Source: Pseudoalteromonas prydzensis
GTDB taxonomy: Bacteria > Pseudomonadota > Gammaproteobacteria > Enterobacterales > Alteromonadaceae
Direction of reading: 5' to 3'
Assembly: GCF_001661495.1 (NCBI RefSeq)
Contig: NZ_BDDT01000001.1
Span: forward strand, 682,001 to 746,000
Length of the DNA stretch: 64,000 nt
Part shown: piece by piece, positions 8,493 to 17,361 of the stretch
How the letters are laid out: every line of letters begins with the position of its first letter
How positions within the stretch are numbered: the stretch's first letter is position 1
Made by a program: the position numbers and the translations under genes
The notes under the pieces: generated by a model
What the model saw: only the letters and a program-made list of their open reading frames with translations
What the model was told of the DNA's origin: nothing
Database searches by the model: none

Positions 8493-8633
8493 ATGAAGGT
8501 CTTAAGTTCATTGAAAAGTGCGAAAAACCGTCCTGGTTGTCAAATTGTTAAGCGCAAAGGACGTGTATTTGTGATCTGTAAAGACAATCCACGTTTTAAA
8601 GCAGTGCAAGGTATGAAAAAGAAAGGTCGTTAA
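8493..8633 (+). CDS. rpmJ2: 50S ribosomal protein L36 type B
   Basis: A 46-residue protein, [16 protein letters not shown] and so on, ending G-M-K-K-K-G-R. This is the type B L36, longer than the 38-residue zinc-binding L36 and lacking its Cys/His zinc ribbon (only two Cys remain). It begins 2 bases after the L31B stop, so the two are translated together. It is expected to be made under zinc shortage, through the same Zur-like site. A perfect 11-base-pair hairpin follows the stop. Confidence 0.95.
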   Translation: MKVLSSLKSAKNRPGCQIVKRKGRVFVICKDNPRFKAVQGMKKKGR

Positions 8634-8649
8634 TAGATCTCTGATACAA

Positions 8650-8679
8650 CTGTGTGCGCCTATCTTAAGGCGCACACAG
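8650..8679. terminator. Perfect 11-bp hairpin between convergent genes
   Basis: CTGTGTGCGCC pairs perfectly with GGCGCACACAG around an 8-base loop. It starts 17 bases after the L36B stop and ends 4 bases before the stop of the convergent cytochrome gene. There is no long T run, so strength is uncertain; it could serve both directions. Confidence 0.65.
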
Positions 8680-8683
8680 TACT

Positions 8684-9073
8684 TTACTTACCAAATAACA
8701 ATTCCCAAAACCCTGGTGGCTCATGCAATTTATGATATTGCTTACGTAAGCCATCAATGGCTTTTAAAGGCCCTTTAGCAGCTGCCAAGCCTTTTTCATT
8801 AGCCAATTTTTTTGCAAGTTCAGCTTTTGCAATCACTTTATCTAAACCTTGCAGTGACTGCTCGGCTTCTTTATGAAAAGTCGCGGATTTGCTACGTTTA
8901 ACCAAGGTAATAAACTCATCGATCGCAGTATTGAATTCAGGTAATTGGCTTGCTTCAACGCTGTGTTTATAAGCAAGTCCCATATTTTTCATATGAGCTT
9001 CAAGGTCAAAATCATCGCTAGCAAATATACTCGGGGCAAACAACAGTGCCACAAGGCACAAAAATACTTTCAT
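8684..9073 (-). CDS. Cytochrome b562 family periplasmic protein
   Basis: From ATG 9073 the product is about 129 residues, with a signal peptide (M-K-V-F-L-C-L-V-A-L-L-F-A-P-S-I-F-A-S) and a mature four-helix-bundle-like sequence. The ORF could extend to 9121, but the shorter start places the signal peptide at the N-terminus. Cytochrome b562 binds heme through a Met near the mature N-terminus and a His near the C-terminus. Candidates here are the Met residues in H-M-K-N-M-G and the His residues in R-K-Q-Y-H-K-L-H. It is a periplasmic electron carrier of unclear physiological partner. The C-terminal tail (P-P-G-F-W-E-L-L-F-G-K) extends beyond the E. coli protein. Family call from overall pattern. 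Confidence 0.7.
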   Translation of the reverse strand: MKVFLCLVALLFAPSIFASDDFDLEAHMKNMGLAYKHSVEASQLPEFNTAIDEFITLVKRSKSATFHKEAEQSLQGLDKVIAKAELAKKLANEKGLAAAKGPLKAIDGLRKQYHKLHEPPGFWELLFGK

Positions 9074-9221
9074 AATAATCCTAACAGTTACAGCTAAAAA
9101 AGATGAAAAATCATTATACACCGCAGCAGCTGTGAATATAACCTTGCATTGAGTATGGTGAAAACTAATTTTGTGTTAGAATTCGCTTTTATAGATATGA
9201 CGTGTTCTGGGTTTAGATTTA

Positions 9222-10295
9222 ATGCAACGATTGAAAAACCATTGGCTATTTTTATTAGCCTGTTTAATTGTCAGCCCTCACAGCATCGCGGCATTAAATA
9301 TTATCTTTGTAAACCCTGGTTTTGCAGATTCCTCTGCTGAAATAAATACGACGGGCAACTTTTGGTTCAAAGTGTCTAAAATTATGCGCAATGCGGCGGA
9401 TGACTTAGATATAAACTTACACATTAAATATGCGAATCGTAATCATATCTTAATGAAAGAACTTATTAGCGAGGCAATTAAAGACCAGCCTGACTATTTA
9501 GTTGTGGTCGATGAAAAAAGTGTTGTCAGTAAATATTTAGCAAAATTAAATACCAAAAATATCCCTATTTATTTTTTATATAGCCGCCCTGCTATCGAAC
9601 AACTAACGTCACTGAAACGCAATGGCGTGAATATTATTGGCAGTGTCATACCAGATAATTATGCTGCTGGGAAAACTCTAGCACAACAGTTACTTATCGA
9701 ACACACAACAACATCGGATCAACCAGCTAATATGCTTGCCCTTATCGGTGACTATACTACTCCCGCATCGCTAGAACGTGCAGCAGGCTTAGATGAATTT
9801 ATTAAGCGACATCAAGATGTAAACTTTATAGGAAAAGAGGTTGCCAATTGGTCTGAACAACAAAGCTATATAAAAACCTTAGCGTTTTTGGAGTTTGCTC
9901 CTGAGATCAATATTATATGGTGCGCAAATGATGCTATCGGGTTTGGTGTAAAAAGAGCATTACAAGCGCGCAATAACACAGATAAGGTAGTTGTTGGTGG
10001 CATGAATTGGGACTCTGTGCCGCAGGGTATCGAAGCGTTAGATATAACACTGGGTGGCCATGTGTTATTAGGTGCTTATGCACTTATTAATATCGTTGAT
10101 CATCATAACGCTCGCATTTACTTAAACCATACTAAGTTAGCCATTTTTAATAACCTTACAGCTGAAATCGAACCACTTGCAAAGCACATCAATGAAACTG
10201 ATTTAGCTGATATTGATTTTTCTCAATTCAGTAAAACAGCCACTGATCCGCAACCATTTACAGTAGACAACCTCGTCAAAGCCCTCAATAAATAA
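9222..10295 (+). CDS. Periplasmic sugar-binding-like protein (type I PBP fold), orphan
   Basis: A 357-residue exported protein with signal peptide (cleavage near S-I-A-A, about residue 24). The rest has the periplasmic-binding-protein type I pattern: an N-terminal I-I-F-V-N-P-G strand, G-S-V-I-P-D-N-Y-A-A-G-K-T-L-A, N-M-L-A-L-I-G-D-Y, E-R-A-A-G-L-D-E-F and I-I-W-C-A-N-D-A-I-G-F-G. These proteins usually deliver sugars or autoinducers to an ABC transporter or a sensor. No permease, ATPase or sensor gene is adjacent; both flanking genes are convergent or divergent. It may act with a distant sensor, in the manner of LuxP or chemoreceptor-coupled binding proteins. The ligand cannot be predicted. 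Confidence 0.75.
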   Translation: MQRLKNHWLFLLACLIVSPHSIAALNIIFVNPGFADSSAEINTTGNFWFKVSKIMRNAADDLDINLHIKYANRNHILMKELISEAIKDQPDYLVVVDEKSVVSKYLAKLNTKNIPIYFLYSRPAIEQLTSLKRNGVNIIGSVIPDNYAAGKTLAQQLLIEHTTTSDQPANMLALIGDYTTPASLERAAGLDEFIKRHQDVNFIGKEVANWSEQQSYIKTLAFLEFAPEINIIWCANDAIGFGVKRALQARNNTDKVVVGGMNWDSVPQGIEALDITLGGHVLLGAYALINIVDHHNARIYLNHTKLAIFNNLTAEIEPLAKHINETDLADIDFSQFSKTATDPQPFTVDNLVKALNK

Positions 10296-10297
10296 CA

Positions 10298-10326
10298 CTG
10301 TAAAGGGGATTTACAGCCCTTTACAG
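10298..10326. terminator. Hairpin between convergent genes
   Basis: CTGTAAAGGG pairs perfectly with CCCTTTACAG around a 9-base loop, starting 3 bases after the binding-protein stop and 31 bases before the end of the convergent phosphorylase gene. No strong T run follows, so it is called on stem strength and position. Confidence 0.55.
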
Positions 10327-10356
10327 TTACAGCGCCGTTTTCACTAAAGTAGCTAG

Positions 10357-12129
10357 CTATTGTCGATTCGATAACCATAGCGGCTGATAAGGTGCAAGTT
10401 CAATACTTTGTTGCCCTTGATCTATTGCCTGTGCCGAGATAAGTTCAAACCACTGCTCAGTATCGATTAAGTTCAAGTCAGCTAACAGCAAAGTCTGCGG
10501 CTCATCGCTAATGTTATAAACACAAAAAATACTTTGCCTACGGTCTATGCTTTGACGCCAAAAACCAAATAAAGCGCCTGTTAAGTGTAAGGTAAATTGT
10601 GTGGCATTTGGGTGAAAGGCGTCTTGCTGTTTACGAATAGCCAGTAAATGATTAATTTGAGTAAATACGTGATAATGATGACTTGATTGATCTGCAAGCT
10701 TTTCTAGCAATGCCGACTCTTGCCAACGATGACGATTAATACAACGGTTATGCTGGCTATTTTCAAAGCGTTCATAATCATTAGTGGTGCCCAATAAGCT
10801 GTGAATATAAAGCCCTGGAATGCCTTCGAGGGCAAACATAATAGCGTGAGCACAGGCAAAACGCTGTAACCCCCACTTATCCACGCCTTTATGTGTGCCT
10901 TGTAGAGCATCAAATAGCGCAATATTAAGTTCATAGGGTGAGCTGGTGCCATTATTGGCAGTGCGCATTGACACTTTTCCGCCAAAACGACTAACCGTAT
11001 TAACCATTTGCCCTAGTTCATCCTCGTCAAGCAGGCCCTCAGCAGGACGCAAACCAATTCCATCGTGAGAAGCAATAAAATTAAAGTAGGCAGTACCATT
11101 TTGCGCTGGCGGCATACTCATCATCCAATGCTTGAGTGCTTTACTGTCTCCACTGAGTAAGGTATGTAATAACAAAGGAGGCAATGAAAAGTTATAAATA
11201 CAATGGGCTTCATTGGCATTGCCAAAGTAAGATAAATTTTCACGATTTGGAATGTTTGTTTCAGTAATTATTATTGCACTTGGCTCTATATGCTCTATTA
11301 ACGTTCGTAGCAATCTGATCACTTCATGTGTTTGCGCTAAGTTAATGCATGAGGTATTCAGCTCTTTCCACAAAAATGCCACTGCGTCGAGGCGGAATAT
11401 CTTTACGCCATTATCAAGATAATGACGAATAATACCGACAAACTCATTAAGTACTAATGGATTGGCAAAGTCTAAATCGACTTGATCTGGGCTAAATGTG
11501 CACCAAACATGGCGTTCCCCTAGCGCCGTTTGCACTGTATTAAGTAACGGCGATGTTCTTGGTCTAACTACCTGGGATAGATCGTCATTTAGACTCGCTG
11601 TTTTAAAGTAGCTGAGTCCAGGCTCTTTGCCTTGAATAAAGTTTTCAAACCAACGGCTGCGACTAGAGCAATGATTGATCACTAAATCAGCCATTAGCTT
11701 AACATCTTGAGCAATGCCTTGAATATCATCCCAACTGCCTAAAGATTCATTCACCTGCACGTAGTTCATTACCGAAAACCCCTCATCGGAGCTATAGGGG
11801 TAAAATGGTAAAATATGCAGCGCGTTAATCGTTCCTGCGCATTGGTTTTTCATAAATCGATGCAGAGTATGTAACGGCGGTTCACTCGGCACGGCAACCG
11901 CCTGATCAGCATCACGATAACGCATTATAGAATCGCCATAAGCAATCAAAATAACATCTTGCTGATCCCAACGATTTTTATGAGGCGTTGGGTCGCGCAC
12001 TGGGTCATCCCTTAACATAGTAGTGATCAACATACTTGCGAGCGCATCGATACTCATACATAAGTCAACACCCTCATATATACTGGTTAGGTGTTGTTCA
12101 ACCCGCTGTTCAAATAACGCCTTACTCAT
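10357..12129 (-). CDS. GH13_18 sugar phosphorylase, probable glucosylglycerate phosphorylase
   Basis: A 590-residue alpha-amylase-family enzyme of the sucrose-phosphorylase type. It has a TIM-barrel start (I-L-I-A-Y-G-D-S-I), [16 protein letters not shown] (about 105-120), D-L-V-I-N-H (148-153), the nucleophile Asp248 in F-R-L-D-A-V and the acid/base Glu290 in I-T-E-T-N-I-P. GH13_18 enzymes use phosphate to cleave a glucoside, releasing glucose 1-phosphate. The T-E-T-N-I-P segment and the upstream glucosyl-3-phosphoglycerate synthase point to glucosylglycerate rather than sucrose; that is an inference. The glycerate released could be re-phosphorylated by the kinase half of the third gene. It is the last gene of the three-gene minus-strand operon, 62 bases after the synthase. 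Confidence 0.8.
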   Translation of the reverse strand: MSKALFEQRVEQHLTSIYEGVDLCMSIDALASMLITTMLRDDPVRDPTPHKNRWDQQDVILIAYGDSIMRYRDADQAVAVPSEPPLHTLHRFMKNQCAGTINALHILPFYPYSSDEGFSVMNYVQVNESLGSWDDIQGIAQDVKLMADLVINHCSSRSRWFENFIQGKEPGLSYFKTASLNDDLSQVVRPRTSPLLNTVQTALGERHVWCTFSPDQVDLDFANPLVLNEFVGIIRHYLDNGVKIFRLDAVAFLWKELNTSCINLAQTHEVIRLLRTLIEHIEPSAIIITETNIPNRENLSYFGNANEAHCIYNFSLPPLLLHTLLSGDSKALKHWMMSMPPAQNGTAYFNFIASHDGIGLRPAEGLLDEDELGQMVNTVSRFGGKVSMRTANNGTSSPYELNIALFDALQGTHKGVDKWGLQRFACAHAIMFALEGIPGLYIHSLLGTTNDYERFENSQHNRCINRHRWQESALLEKLADQSSHHYHVFTQINHLLAIRKQQDAFHPNATQFTLHLTGALFGFWRQSIDRRQSIFCVYNISDEPQTLLLADLNLIDTEQWFELISAQAIDQGQQSIELAPYQPLWLSNRQ

Positions 12130-12191
12130 TACCCTACCCCGTTGTTTATAAAAGTTTTTATTATTTATCCGTATTTTTTGCTCTAGTACCG

Positions 12192-13412
12192 TTATGAAAA
12201 CTCTTTATTATCCAGCTCTACCGCTTCTTCTAAGCGCGCAAACACATCTGGCATTGCTGATGCTACGCGATTCCAACTTGGCACAAACGGCGCTTCCATT
12301 GGGTGCTGTAAAAAGTGCTGCCCAGCATTCATGATGTTTTGCGCAAACATTTCGACTGCTTTTTCTTCTTGGTGAATATCAAGTTTTAAGCCATTCATCA
12401 TCGCATCGTTATGATAGGTTTCGATAAAATCCAGCGCGATACGATAATAGGTTGCTTTAAGTGAGCGAATAGTTTCCGTGGTAAACGTTACCCCTTGCGT
12501 GGCTAATTTACGAAACAGCGCTTTAGTGATATCAATCGACATTTTTGATAAGCCAGCCGCTTGATTATCCAGTGACAGTGCTTGGTGTTTATGATCGTAG
12601 TTATCCGCTATATCAACTTGGCAGAGGCGGTTATGTGAGTAGTTGCGATACATTTCAGACAATACGCCAATTTCTAAGCCCCAATCACTGGGAATGCGAA
12701 TATCGTTTAATACGTCGCGACGAAACGAAAACTCACCTGCCAATGGGTATCTAAACGAATCCATGTATTCTAAGTAATCAGTGCTGCCTAAAATGGTTTT
12801 AAAGGAGCGTAAAAGCGGTGTTACTAATAAGCGTGAAACACGACCATTAATTTTCCCATCTGCAGTGCGCGGGTAAAAACCTTTACAAAACTCATAGTTA
12901 AAACGTGGATGGGCTACGGGATAAATTAACCGTGCTAATAAACTGCGGTCGTACGTTAAAATATCACAATCATGCAAGGCGATAGATTCAACTTTCGCGG
13001 TTGCTAATTTATACCCCATGCAATACCAAACATTACGCCCTTTGCCGAGCTCTCGTGGCGCAACACCGAGCGTTTGTAATTCCTTATCAAGCGCTTGCAA
13101 ACGCGGCCCTTCATTCCATAAAACCCGGTGATGTTGGCCAAGTTCAGCAAAAAATTGCAACGCATGGCGATACTGGCTTTCATCGGCTCTATCTAGACCA
13201 ATGGTAATTTGTGATAAATAAGGCACATGTTTTAGTTCTTTAACGATATTTTGTAGCGCTGAGCCTTCAAGCTCACTGTAAAGTGAGGGTAAGATCAAAC
13301 CCATTGGCCGCTGCTTTGAAAAACTAAGCAGTTCAGCTTCTAGATCTTCAAGCGGTCGATCAGCAATATTATGTAATGTTGTTATGATGCCATTTTGGTA
13401 AAAATCAGCCAT
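12192..13412 (-). CDS. Glucosyl-3-phosphoglycerate synthase-like glycosyltransferase
   Basis: A 406-residue GT-A-fold glycosyltransferase of the glucosyl/mannosyl-3-phosphoglycerate synthase type. It has the nucleotide-sugar region M-G-L-I-L-P-S-L-Y (about 37-45), [11 protein letters not shown] (about 123-133) and the metal-binding D-C-D-I motif (about 148-151). G-E-F-S-F-R-R-D-V and [12 protein letters not shown] follow, typical of GpgS (GT81). The enzyme would join glucose from NDP-glucose to 3-phosphoglycerate, giving glucosyl-3-phosphoglycerate. Its start overlaps the stop of the kinase/phosphatase fusion by 8 bases, so the two are translationally coupled and the phosphatase half supplies the next step. 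Mannosyl transfer cannot be excluded by sequence alone. Confidence 0.82.
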   Translation of the reverse strand: MADFYQNGIITTLHNIADRPLEDLEAELLSFSKQRPMGLILPSLYSELEGSALQNIVKELKHVPYLSQITIGLDRADESQYRHALQFFAELGQHHRVLWNEGPRLQALDKELQTLGVAPRELGKGRNVWYCMGYKLATAKVESIALHDCDILTYDRSLLARLIYPVAHPRFNYEFCKGFYPRTADGKINGRVSRLLVTPLLRSFKTILGSTDYLEYMDSFRYPLAGEFSFRRDVLNDIRIPSDWGLEIGVLSEMYRNYSHNRLCQVDIADNYDHKHQALSLDNQAAGLSKMSIDITKALFRKLATQGVTFTTETIRSLKATYYRIALDFIETYHNDAMMNGLKLDIHQEEKAVEMFAQNIMNAGQHFLQHPMEAPFVPSWNRVASAMPDVFARLEEAVELDNKEFS

Positions 13413-15147
13413 GTGATTGCTCCTGTTTGCACGCTAGTTGCGCTTTGATAACACTTAAATCGGACACTTCGTCGATCCATCCCTGTGGTGCGGGATGTTC
13501 ACTGAGTAACCAAGGTTTTTGCGCTAACTTGGCTTTTGCTTTACTTGCTGGGTTATTGATTAAAATTGCAATGTCGGCTTCATCAAGCATCGCCATATCG
13601 TTTTGACTATCTCCCAATGCAATGGTGGTAAACGAATAACGATAATGCTGCTTAAATTGATTAAGTAGCCAATTTTGAGCTATGCCTTTATTAGTTCCAC
13701 GGTTAAGGTGGATAAAACGCCCGCCAATCAATACTTCATACCCAAGTGGCTTTATTGCTTCTAGAAAATCAAGTAATTGCTGCTCTGTCCCTTGCCAGAA
13801 CAATGGATCAGAATATTCACGAATACGCGCAAGCTCACTTTGTTCAACACTCAAGCCGGTGATTTGACTCACTTCTTGCACAGATAACTGACTAAATAAA
13901 CGATAATAAGCACTAAACTCGTGAGCGTGCGTTTGTAGCTCGTGCTGTAATTGTTTGCTGCTAGGTGATAATGCATAACGCCAATGCTCATCAAGTTCGT
14001 CACACCCTATTGGTTTAAGGTCAAAGTAAAACTTAGGAATGTAAACTGCGGCGCCGTTTTCAATTATAAAAGGTTGGTTATGCCCTAATGATTTTTGTAA
14101 TGCGTTTACCTCAGCAAAGGTTTTACTGGTATTAAACACCACGGTAATACCCGCACTGGTTAGTTCAGTTAAAAACGGTTTAATTTCATCACAGTGGTAA
14201 TCATTATGATCAAGTAATGTACCATCTAAATCAGTAAAAATAAGCGGCATCGATGTGTCATCGGCGCGTAATTTCATTGACGCAATATCACGTGATTTAT
14301 CTAACGTCAGTAATGCATCCGCATGCGCTGGTAACTGAATGAGATTTTCTCGGGTAATACGTTCAAAGTGAGAGATAAAGCGTACTAATTGCTGCTCATC
14401 AAAGGTGCCTTTACCCGCTCCTTTTTTATTTAATAACTTTTGTTCTTGCTCTAACCGCCAGCCATACACATCTGCAAACGATGGCGCTTTTAGCATCACT
14501 GTGTAATCAATCATGGCGAATACTTCTTGGTATTCGTTAGCTAAACAGCTATTCACGCAACGGCGCCAAATCCCGTCACTGTCCTCTTTTTCTTCTAATT
14601 CATTCACGGGTTGATGTAATTGATACGGCTGCTGCGCTTCGCTGCCTACACACCAGCCTTCAAAAATGATGATGTCTATAGGCTGATCGGTGACCGGCCA
14701 TAATGATTTTTCAATCGGATCATCTGTTTGCTTATCAAATTGAGGCAGCGAAACACCGGCTTTACCTTGTAATAATTCACTAAAAGTGTGTTTCATTAAG
14801 GCTGTATCGTGTGTACCTGGCACACCACGCGTTGCAAACAAGGGATGAACATCTTTCGCTAGTTGTAAGCGATGGTCGCGGCTGTGATAAAAATCATCTA
14901 TCGATACTGCAACACTGTTAAACGTAGTATTACAATTAAACCAGGTAACTAAAAAGTCAGCTAAGGTAGATTTTCCTGAACCTTGACAACCATTTATGGC
15001 CACCAGCATGGGCCGCTCTGTTGGTTTCAAACGAAGAATATCTTCAGCTAACGGAGCAAAATACTGCTCACTTAAATATTGATATTTAAGGGGTAGCTGA
15101 TGCTTTGCTAAAAACGGGGTAATATCCACAATATTGGCCTCTTGCAT
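13405..15147 (-). CDS. Fused glycerate 3-kinase-like / glucosyl-3-phosphoglycerate phosphatase-like protein
   Basis: A 580-residue two-domain protein. Residues 1 to about 295 form a P-loop kinase with Walker A G-C-Q-G-S-G-K-S-T (53-61), S-I-D-D-F-Y (82-87), G-V-P-G-T-H-D (108-114) and F-E-G-W-C-V-G (162-168), the pattern of plant GLYK and yeast Tda10 glycerate kinases. Residues from about 300 form a HAD phosphatase of the mannosyl-3-phosphoglycerate phosphatase type, with F-T-D-L-D-G-T-L-L (Asp306, Asp308), N-T-S-K-T, I-E-N-G-A-A-V and A-L-G-D-S-Q-N-D. The phosphatase would produce glucosylglycerate and the kinase would regenerate 3-phosphoglycerate from glycerate. It is the first gene of the operon. 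The fusion is not an annotation join: the frame is continuous and both halves have intact motifs. Confidence 0.85.
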   Translation of the reverse strand: MQEANIVDITPFLAKHQLPLKYQYLSEQYFAPLAEDILRLKPTERPMLVAINGCQGSGKSTLADFLVTWFNCNTTFNSVAVSIDDFYHSRDHRLQLAKDVHPLFATRGVPGTHDTALMKHTFSELLQGKAGVSLPQFDKQTDDPIEKSLWPVTDQPIDIIIFEGWCVGSEAQQPYQLHQPVNELEEKEDSDGIWRRCVNSCLANEYQEVFAMIDYTVMLKAPSFADVYGWRLEQEQKLLNKKGAGKGTFDEQQLVRFISHFERITRENLIQLPAHADALLTLDKSRDIASMKLRADDTSMPLIFTDLDGTLLDHNDYHCDEIKPFLTELTSAGITVVFNTSKTFAEVNALQKSLGHNQPFIIENGAAVYIPKFYFDLKPIGCDELDEHWRYALSPSSKQLQHELQTHAHEFSAYYRLFSQLSVQEVSQITGLSVEQSELARIREYSDPLFWQGTEQQLLDFLEAIKPLGYEVLIGGRFIHLNRGTNKGIAQNWLLNQFKQHYRYSFTTIALGDSQNDMAMLDEADIAILINNPASKAKAKLAQKPWLLSEHPAPQGWIDEVSDLSVIKAQLACKQEQSHG

Positions 15148-15232
15148 AATCGCTCCTATTCAGTATGACACTGTTAATAGGATAAATGCAGTTAGTAGAC
15201 CACTATTTAAATACCTTTACTTTTAATGGGTT

Positions 15233-15261
15233 AAAAAAATAGCGCATTTAAAATGCGCTAT
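15233..15261 (-). terminator. Rho-independent terminator of upp-uraA
   Basis: On the minus strand ATAGCGCAT pairs with ATGCGCTAT around a 5-base loop and is followed by seven T residues. It lies 34 bases past the uraA stop. Confidence 0.9.
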
Positions 15262-15294
15262 TATGGTGCAATACAATGACTGTTTGGGCAGTTA

Positions 15295-16527
15295 TTAAGC
15301 AGGCTTTTCAGCCTTTGGTAACACTAAATTAAGTACAATACCTAAAATTGCGCACAAACTAACACCTTGCAGGCTAAATTCACTACCACCGATGTGCATA
15401 CCGCCAATACCACACACTAAAATTAGTGCCACAATAGTTAAATTGCGCGGTGCAGTGAGATCTTCGCCCGATTTCATTAATGAATTTAAACCCACCACCG
15501 CAATTGAGCCAAACAGCAAGATCATAATACCGCCCATCACAGGCACTGGGATGGTTTGTAAGCCAGCGCCCATTTTAGCCACAAACGCTAAAATGATGGC
15601 GATAATAGCCGTCCACATCATCACCTTTGGATTAAAGTTGCGAGTTAACATTACCGCACCGGTCACTTCTGAATAAGTGGTGTTAGGCGGGCCTCCAAAA
15701 AGTGATGCTGCAGTAGTCGCTAAGCCATCACCAAACAAGGTGCGATGTAGGCCTGGCTTTTTCAAATAGTCTTTATTGGTTACTTGGCTAATCGCCATCA
15801 TATCGCCAATATGCTCAATAGCAGGTGCAATAGCAACAGGCACCATAAACAGTATCGCCTGCCATTTAAACTCTGGCCAAGTAAACGCGGGCATGGCCAC
15901 CCACTGTGCATTTGTGACCGCATCAAATTGAACAATCCCCATCACTAAAGACACGCTATACCCTGCTACAACACCTGCTAGAATAGGAATTAATTTAAAG
16001 ACGCCCTTGCCCCACACTGCAAAGATTAAAGTAACTAGAAGCGAAAATGCCGCCACCCAAATGGCTTGCTCATAGGGGATAAGCTGTATTGCACCATCGC
16101 CACTTTTACCCATTGCCATGTTCACGGCAACGGGCGCTAGCGCTAAGCCAATAACCATGATCACCGGGCCAACAACTACCGGCGGTAAAATTTTATGCAG
16201 TGCCACAACGCCTTTTAGTTTAACTAAAATACTTAACAGCATATATGCACCACCCGCCGCCATTAAGCCACCCATGGTTGCAGGTACTCCCCACATTTGT
16301 ACACAAGCAATAATAGGTGCGATAAATGCAAAAGATGATGCTAAAAATATTGGCACTTGGCCTTTAGTAACAATATGAAATAGTAATGTGCCAATACCTG
16401 CGGTAAATAACGCAACATTGGGATCTAAACCAGTAAGCAGTGGCACCAACACCAAAGCGCCAAATGCAACAAACAGCATTTGCGCCCCAGTTAGAATTGT
16501 TTTAATTGAGAAGGTCGAGTTATCCAC
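15295..16527 (-). CDS. uraA: Uracil permease (NCS2 family)
   Basis: A 410-residue polytopic membrane protein of the nucleobase-cation symporter-2 family with about 14 helices. Recognisable parts are Q-M-L-F-V-A-F-G-A-L-V-L-V-P near the start, G-P-V-I-M-V-I-G-L-A-L-A-P-V-A, the substrate-site region A-I-E-H-I-G-D-M, the G-D-G-L-A-T-T-A-A-S-L-F-G-G-P-P-N-T-T-Y-S-E loop and the N-terminal T-G-L-D-P-N-V-A. It imports uracil with protons. It starts 2 bases after the upp stop, so uptake and conversion to UMP are made together. A strong terminator follows. Confidence 0.93.
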   Translation of the reverse strand: MDNSTFSIKTILTGAQMLFVAFGALVLVPLLTGLDPNVALFTAGIGTLLFHIVTKGQVPIFLASSFAFIAPIIACVQMWGVPATMGGLMAAGGAYMLLSILVKLKGVVALHKILPPVVVGPVIMVIGLALAPVAVNMAMGKSGDGAIQLIPYEQAIWVAAFSLLVTLIFAVWGKGVFKLIPILAGVVAGYSVSLVMGIVQFDAVTNAQWVAMPAFTWPEFKWQAILFMVPVAIAPAIEHIGDMMAISQVTNKDYLKKPGLHRTLFGDGLATTAASLFGGPPNTTYSEVTGAVMLTRNFNPKVMMWTAIIAIILAFVAKMGAGLQTIPVPVMGGIMILLFGSIAVVGLNSLMKSGEDLTAPRNLTIVALILVCGIGGMHIGGSEFSLQGVSLCAILGIVLNLVLPKAEKPA

Positions 16528-16529
16528 GT

Positions 16530-17159
16530 TTACACTGTACCAAAAATTTTATCGCCCGCATCACCAAGACCAGGAATGATATAGCCTTTTTCATTTAGGT
16601 GGCTGTCTAGTGAGGCGGTGAAAATTTCCACATCAGGGTGAGCAGCAAGGGTTTTTTCAACCCCTTCAGGCGCCGCAACTAAAACAATCACTTTAATTTC
16701 TTTACAGCCAGCTTTTTTGAGCATGTCGATAGTAGCTATCATTGAACCGCCGGTGGCGAGCATCGGGTCGATCACTAAGCTTAAGCGCTCGTCAATCTTG
16801 CCAACTAGTTTTTCAAAATACGGGATTGGCTCTAAGGTTTCTTCATTGCGTTGCAAACCAACTACGCTGACTTTAGCGGCAGGTAATAACTGCATCACGC
16901 CATCCATCATACCAAGGCCTGCGCGTAAAATTGGCACTACAGTGATTTTTTTACCTTTGATGTGTTCAACATCTAATTGCTTGCCATCCCAGCTAGTGAT
17001 TGCTACTTTTTCCAGTGGTAAGTTCTTAGTCGCTTCGTAGGTTAGTAATGTACCCACTTCAGATGAAAGCTCACGAAAGCTCTTAGTACTAATGCCATAT
17101 TCTCGCATAAGGCCAAGTTTATGTTGTACAAGTGGGTGATTAATTACATGAATAGTCAT
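16530..17159 (-). CDS. upp: Uracil phosphoribosyltransferase
   Basis: A 209-residue enzyme with full-length Upp sequence: [12 protein letters not shown] near the start, P-I-L-R-A-G-L-G-M (about 76-84) and the PRPP-binding loop [12 protein letters not shown] (about 128-139). The C-terminal uracil-binding region has [11 protein letters not shown]. It converts uracil and PRPP to UMP in pyrimidine salvage. It leads the upp-uraA operon. The upstream region to 17361 is shared with the divergent solute-binding protein; I saw no clear operator there. Confidence 0.96.
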   Translation of the reverse strand: MTIHVINHPLVQHKLGLMREYGISTKSFRELSSEVGTLLTYEATKNLPLEKVAITSWDGKQLDVEHIKGKKITVVPILRAGLGMMDGVMQLLPAAKVSVVGLQRNEETLEPIPYFEKLVGKIDERLSLVIDPMLATGGSMIATIDMLKKAGCKEIKVIVLVAAPEGVEKTLAAHPDVEIFTASLDSHLNEKGYIIPGLGDAGDKIFGTV

Positions 17160-17361
17160 AATAGCGCCTAAAAGAAAAATAAATTGCGCTTATTTTAGCT
17201 TAAAAAATTCCATCAGACTTCAAAAAAGCATGATCCGTGCAATAAAAAGGTTTATTTAATTGCCCTGACGCAGCGATTTATCTCATTTAGCGCAATAATT
17301 GTTATATTTTAAAGTAACTAAACTATAATAATGACTATGAAAATTTACTCACGAAGATCTT

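Noticed and set aside
16717..17040. Plus-strand frame of 107 codons opposite upp
   Set aside because: It is a shadow of the upp reading frame, with no family resemblance or ribosome site.
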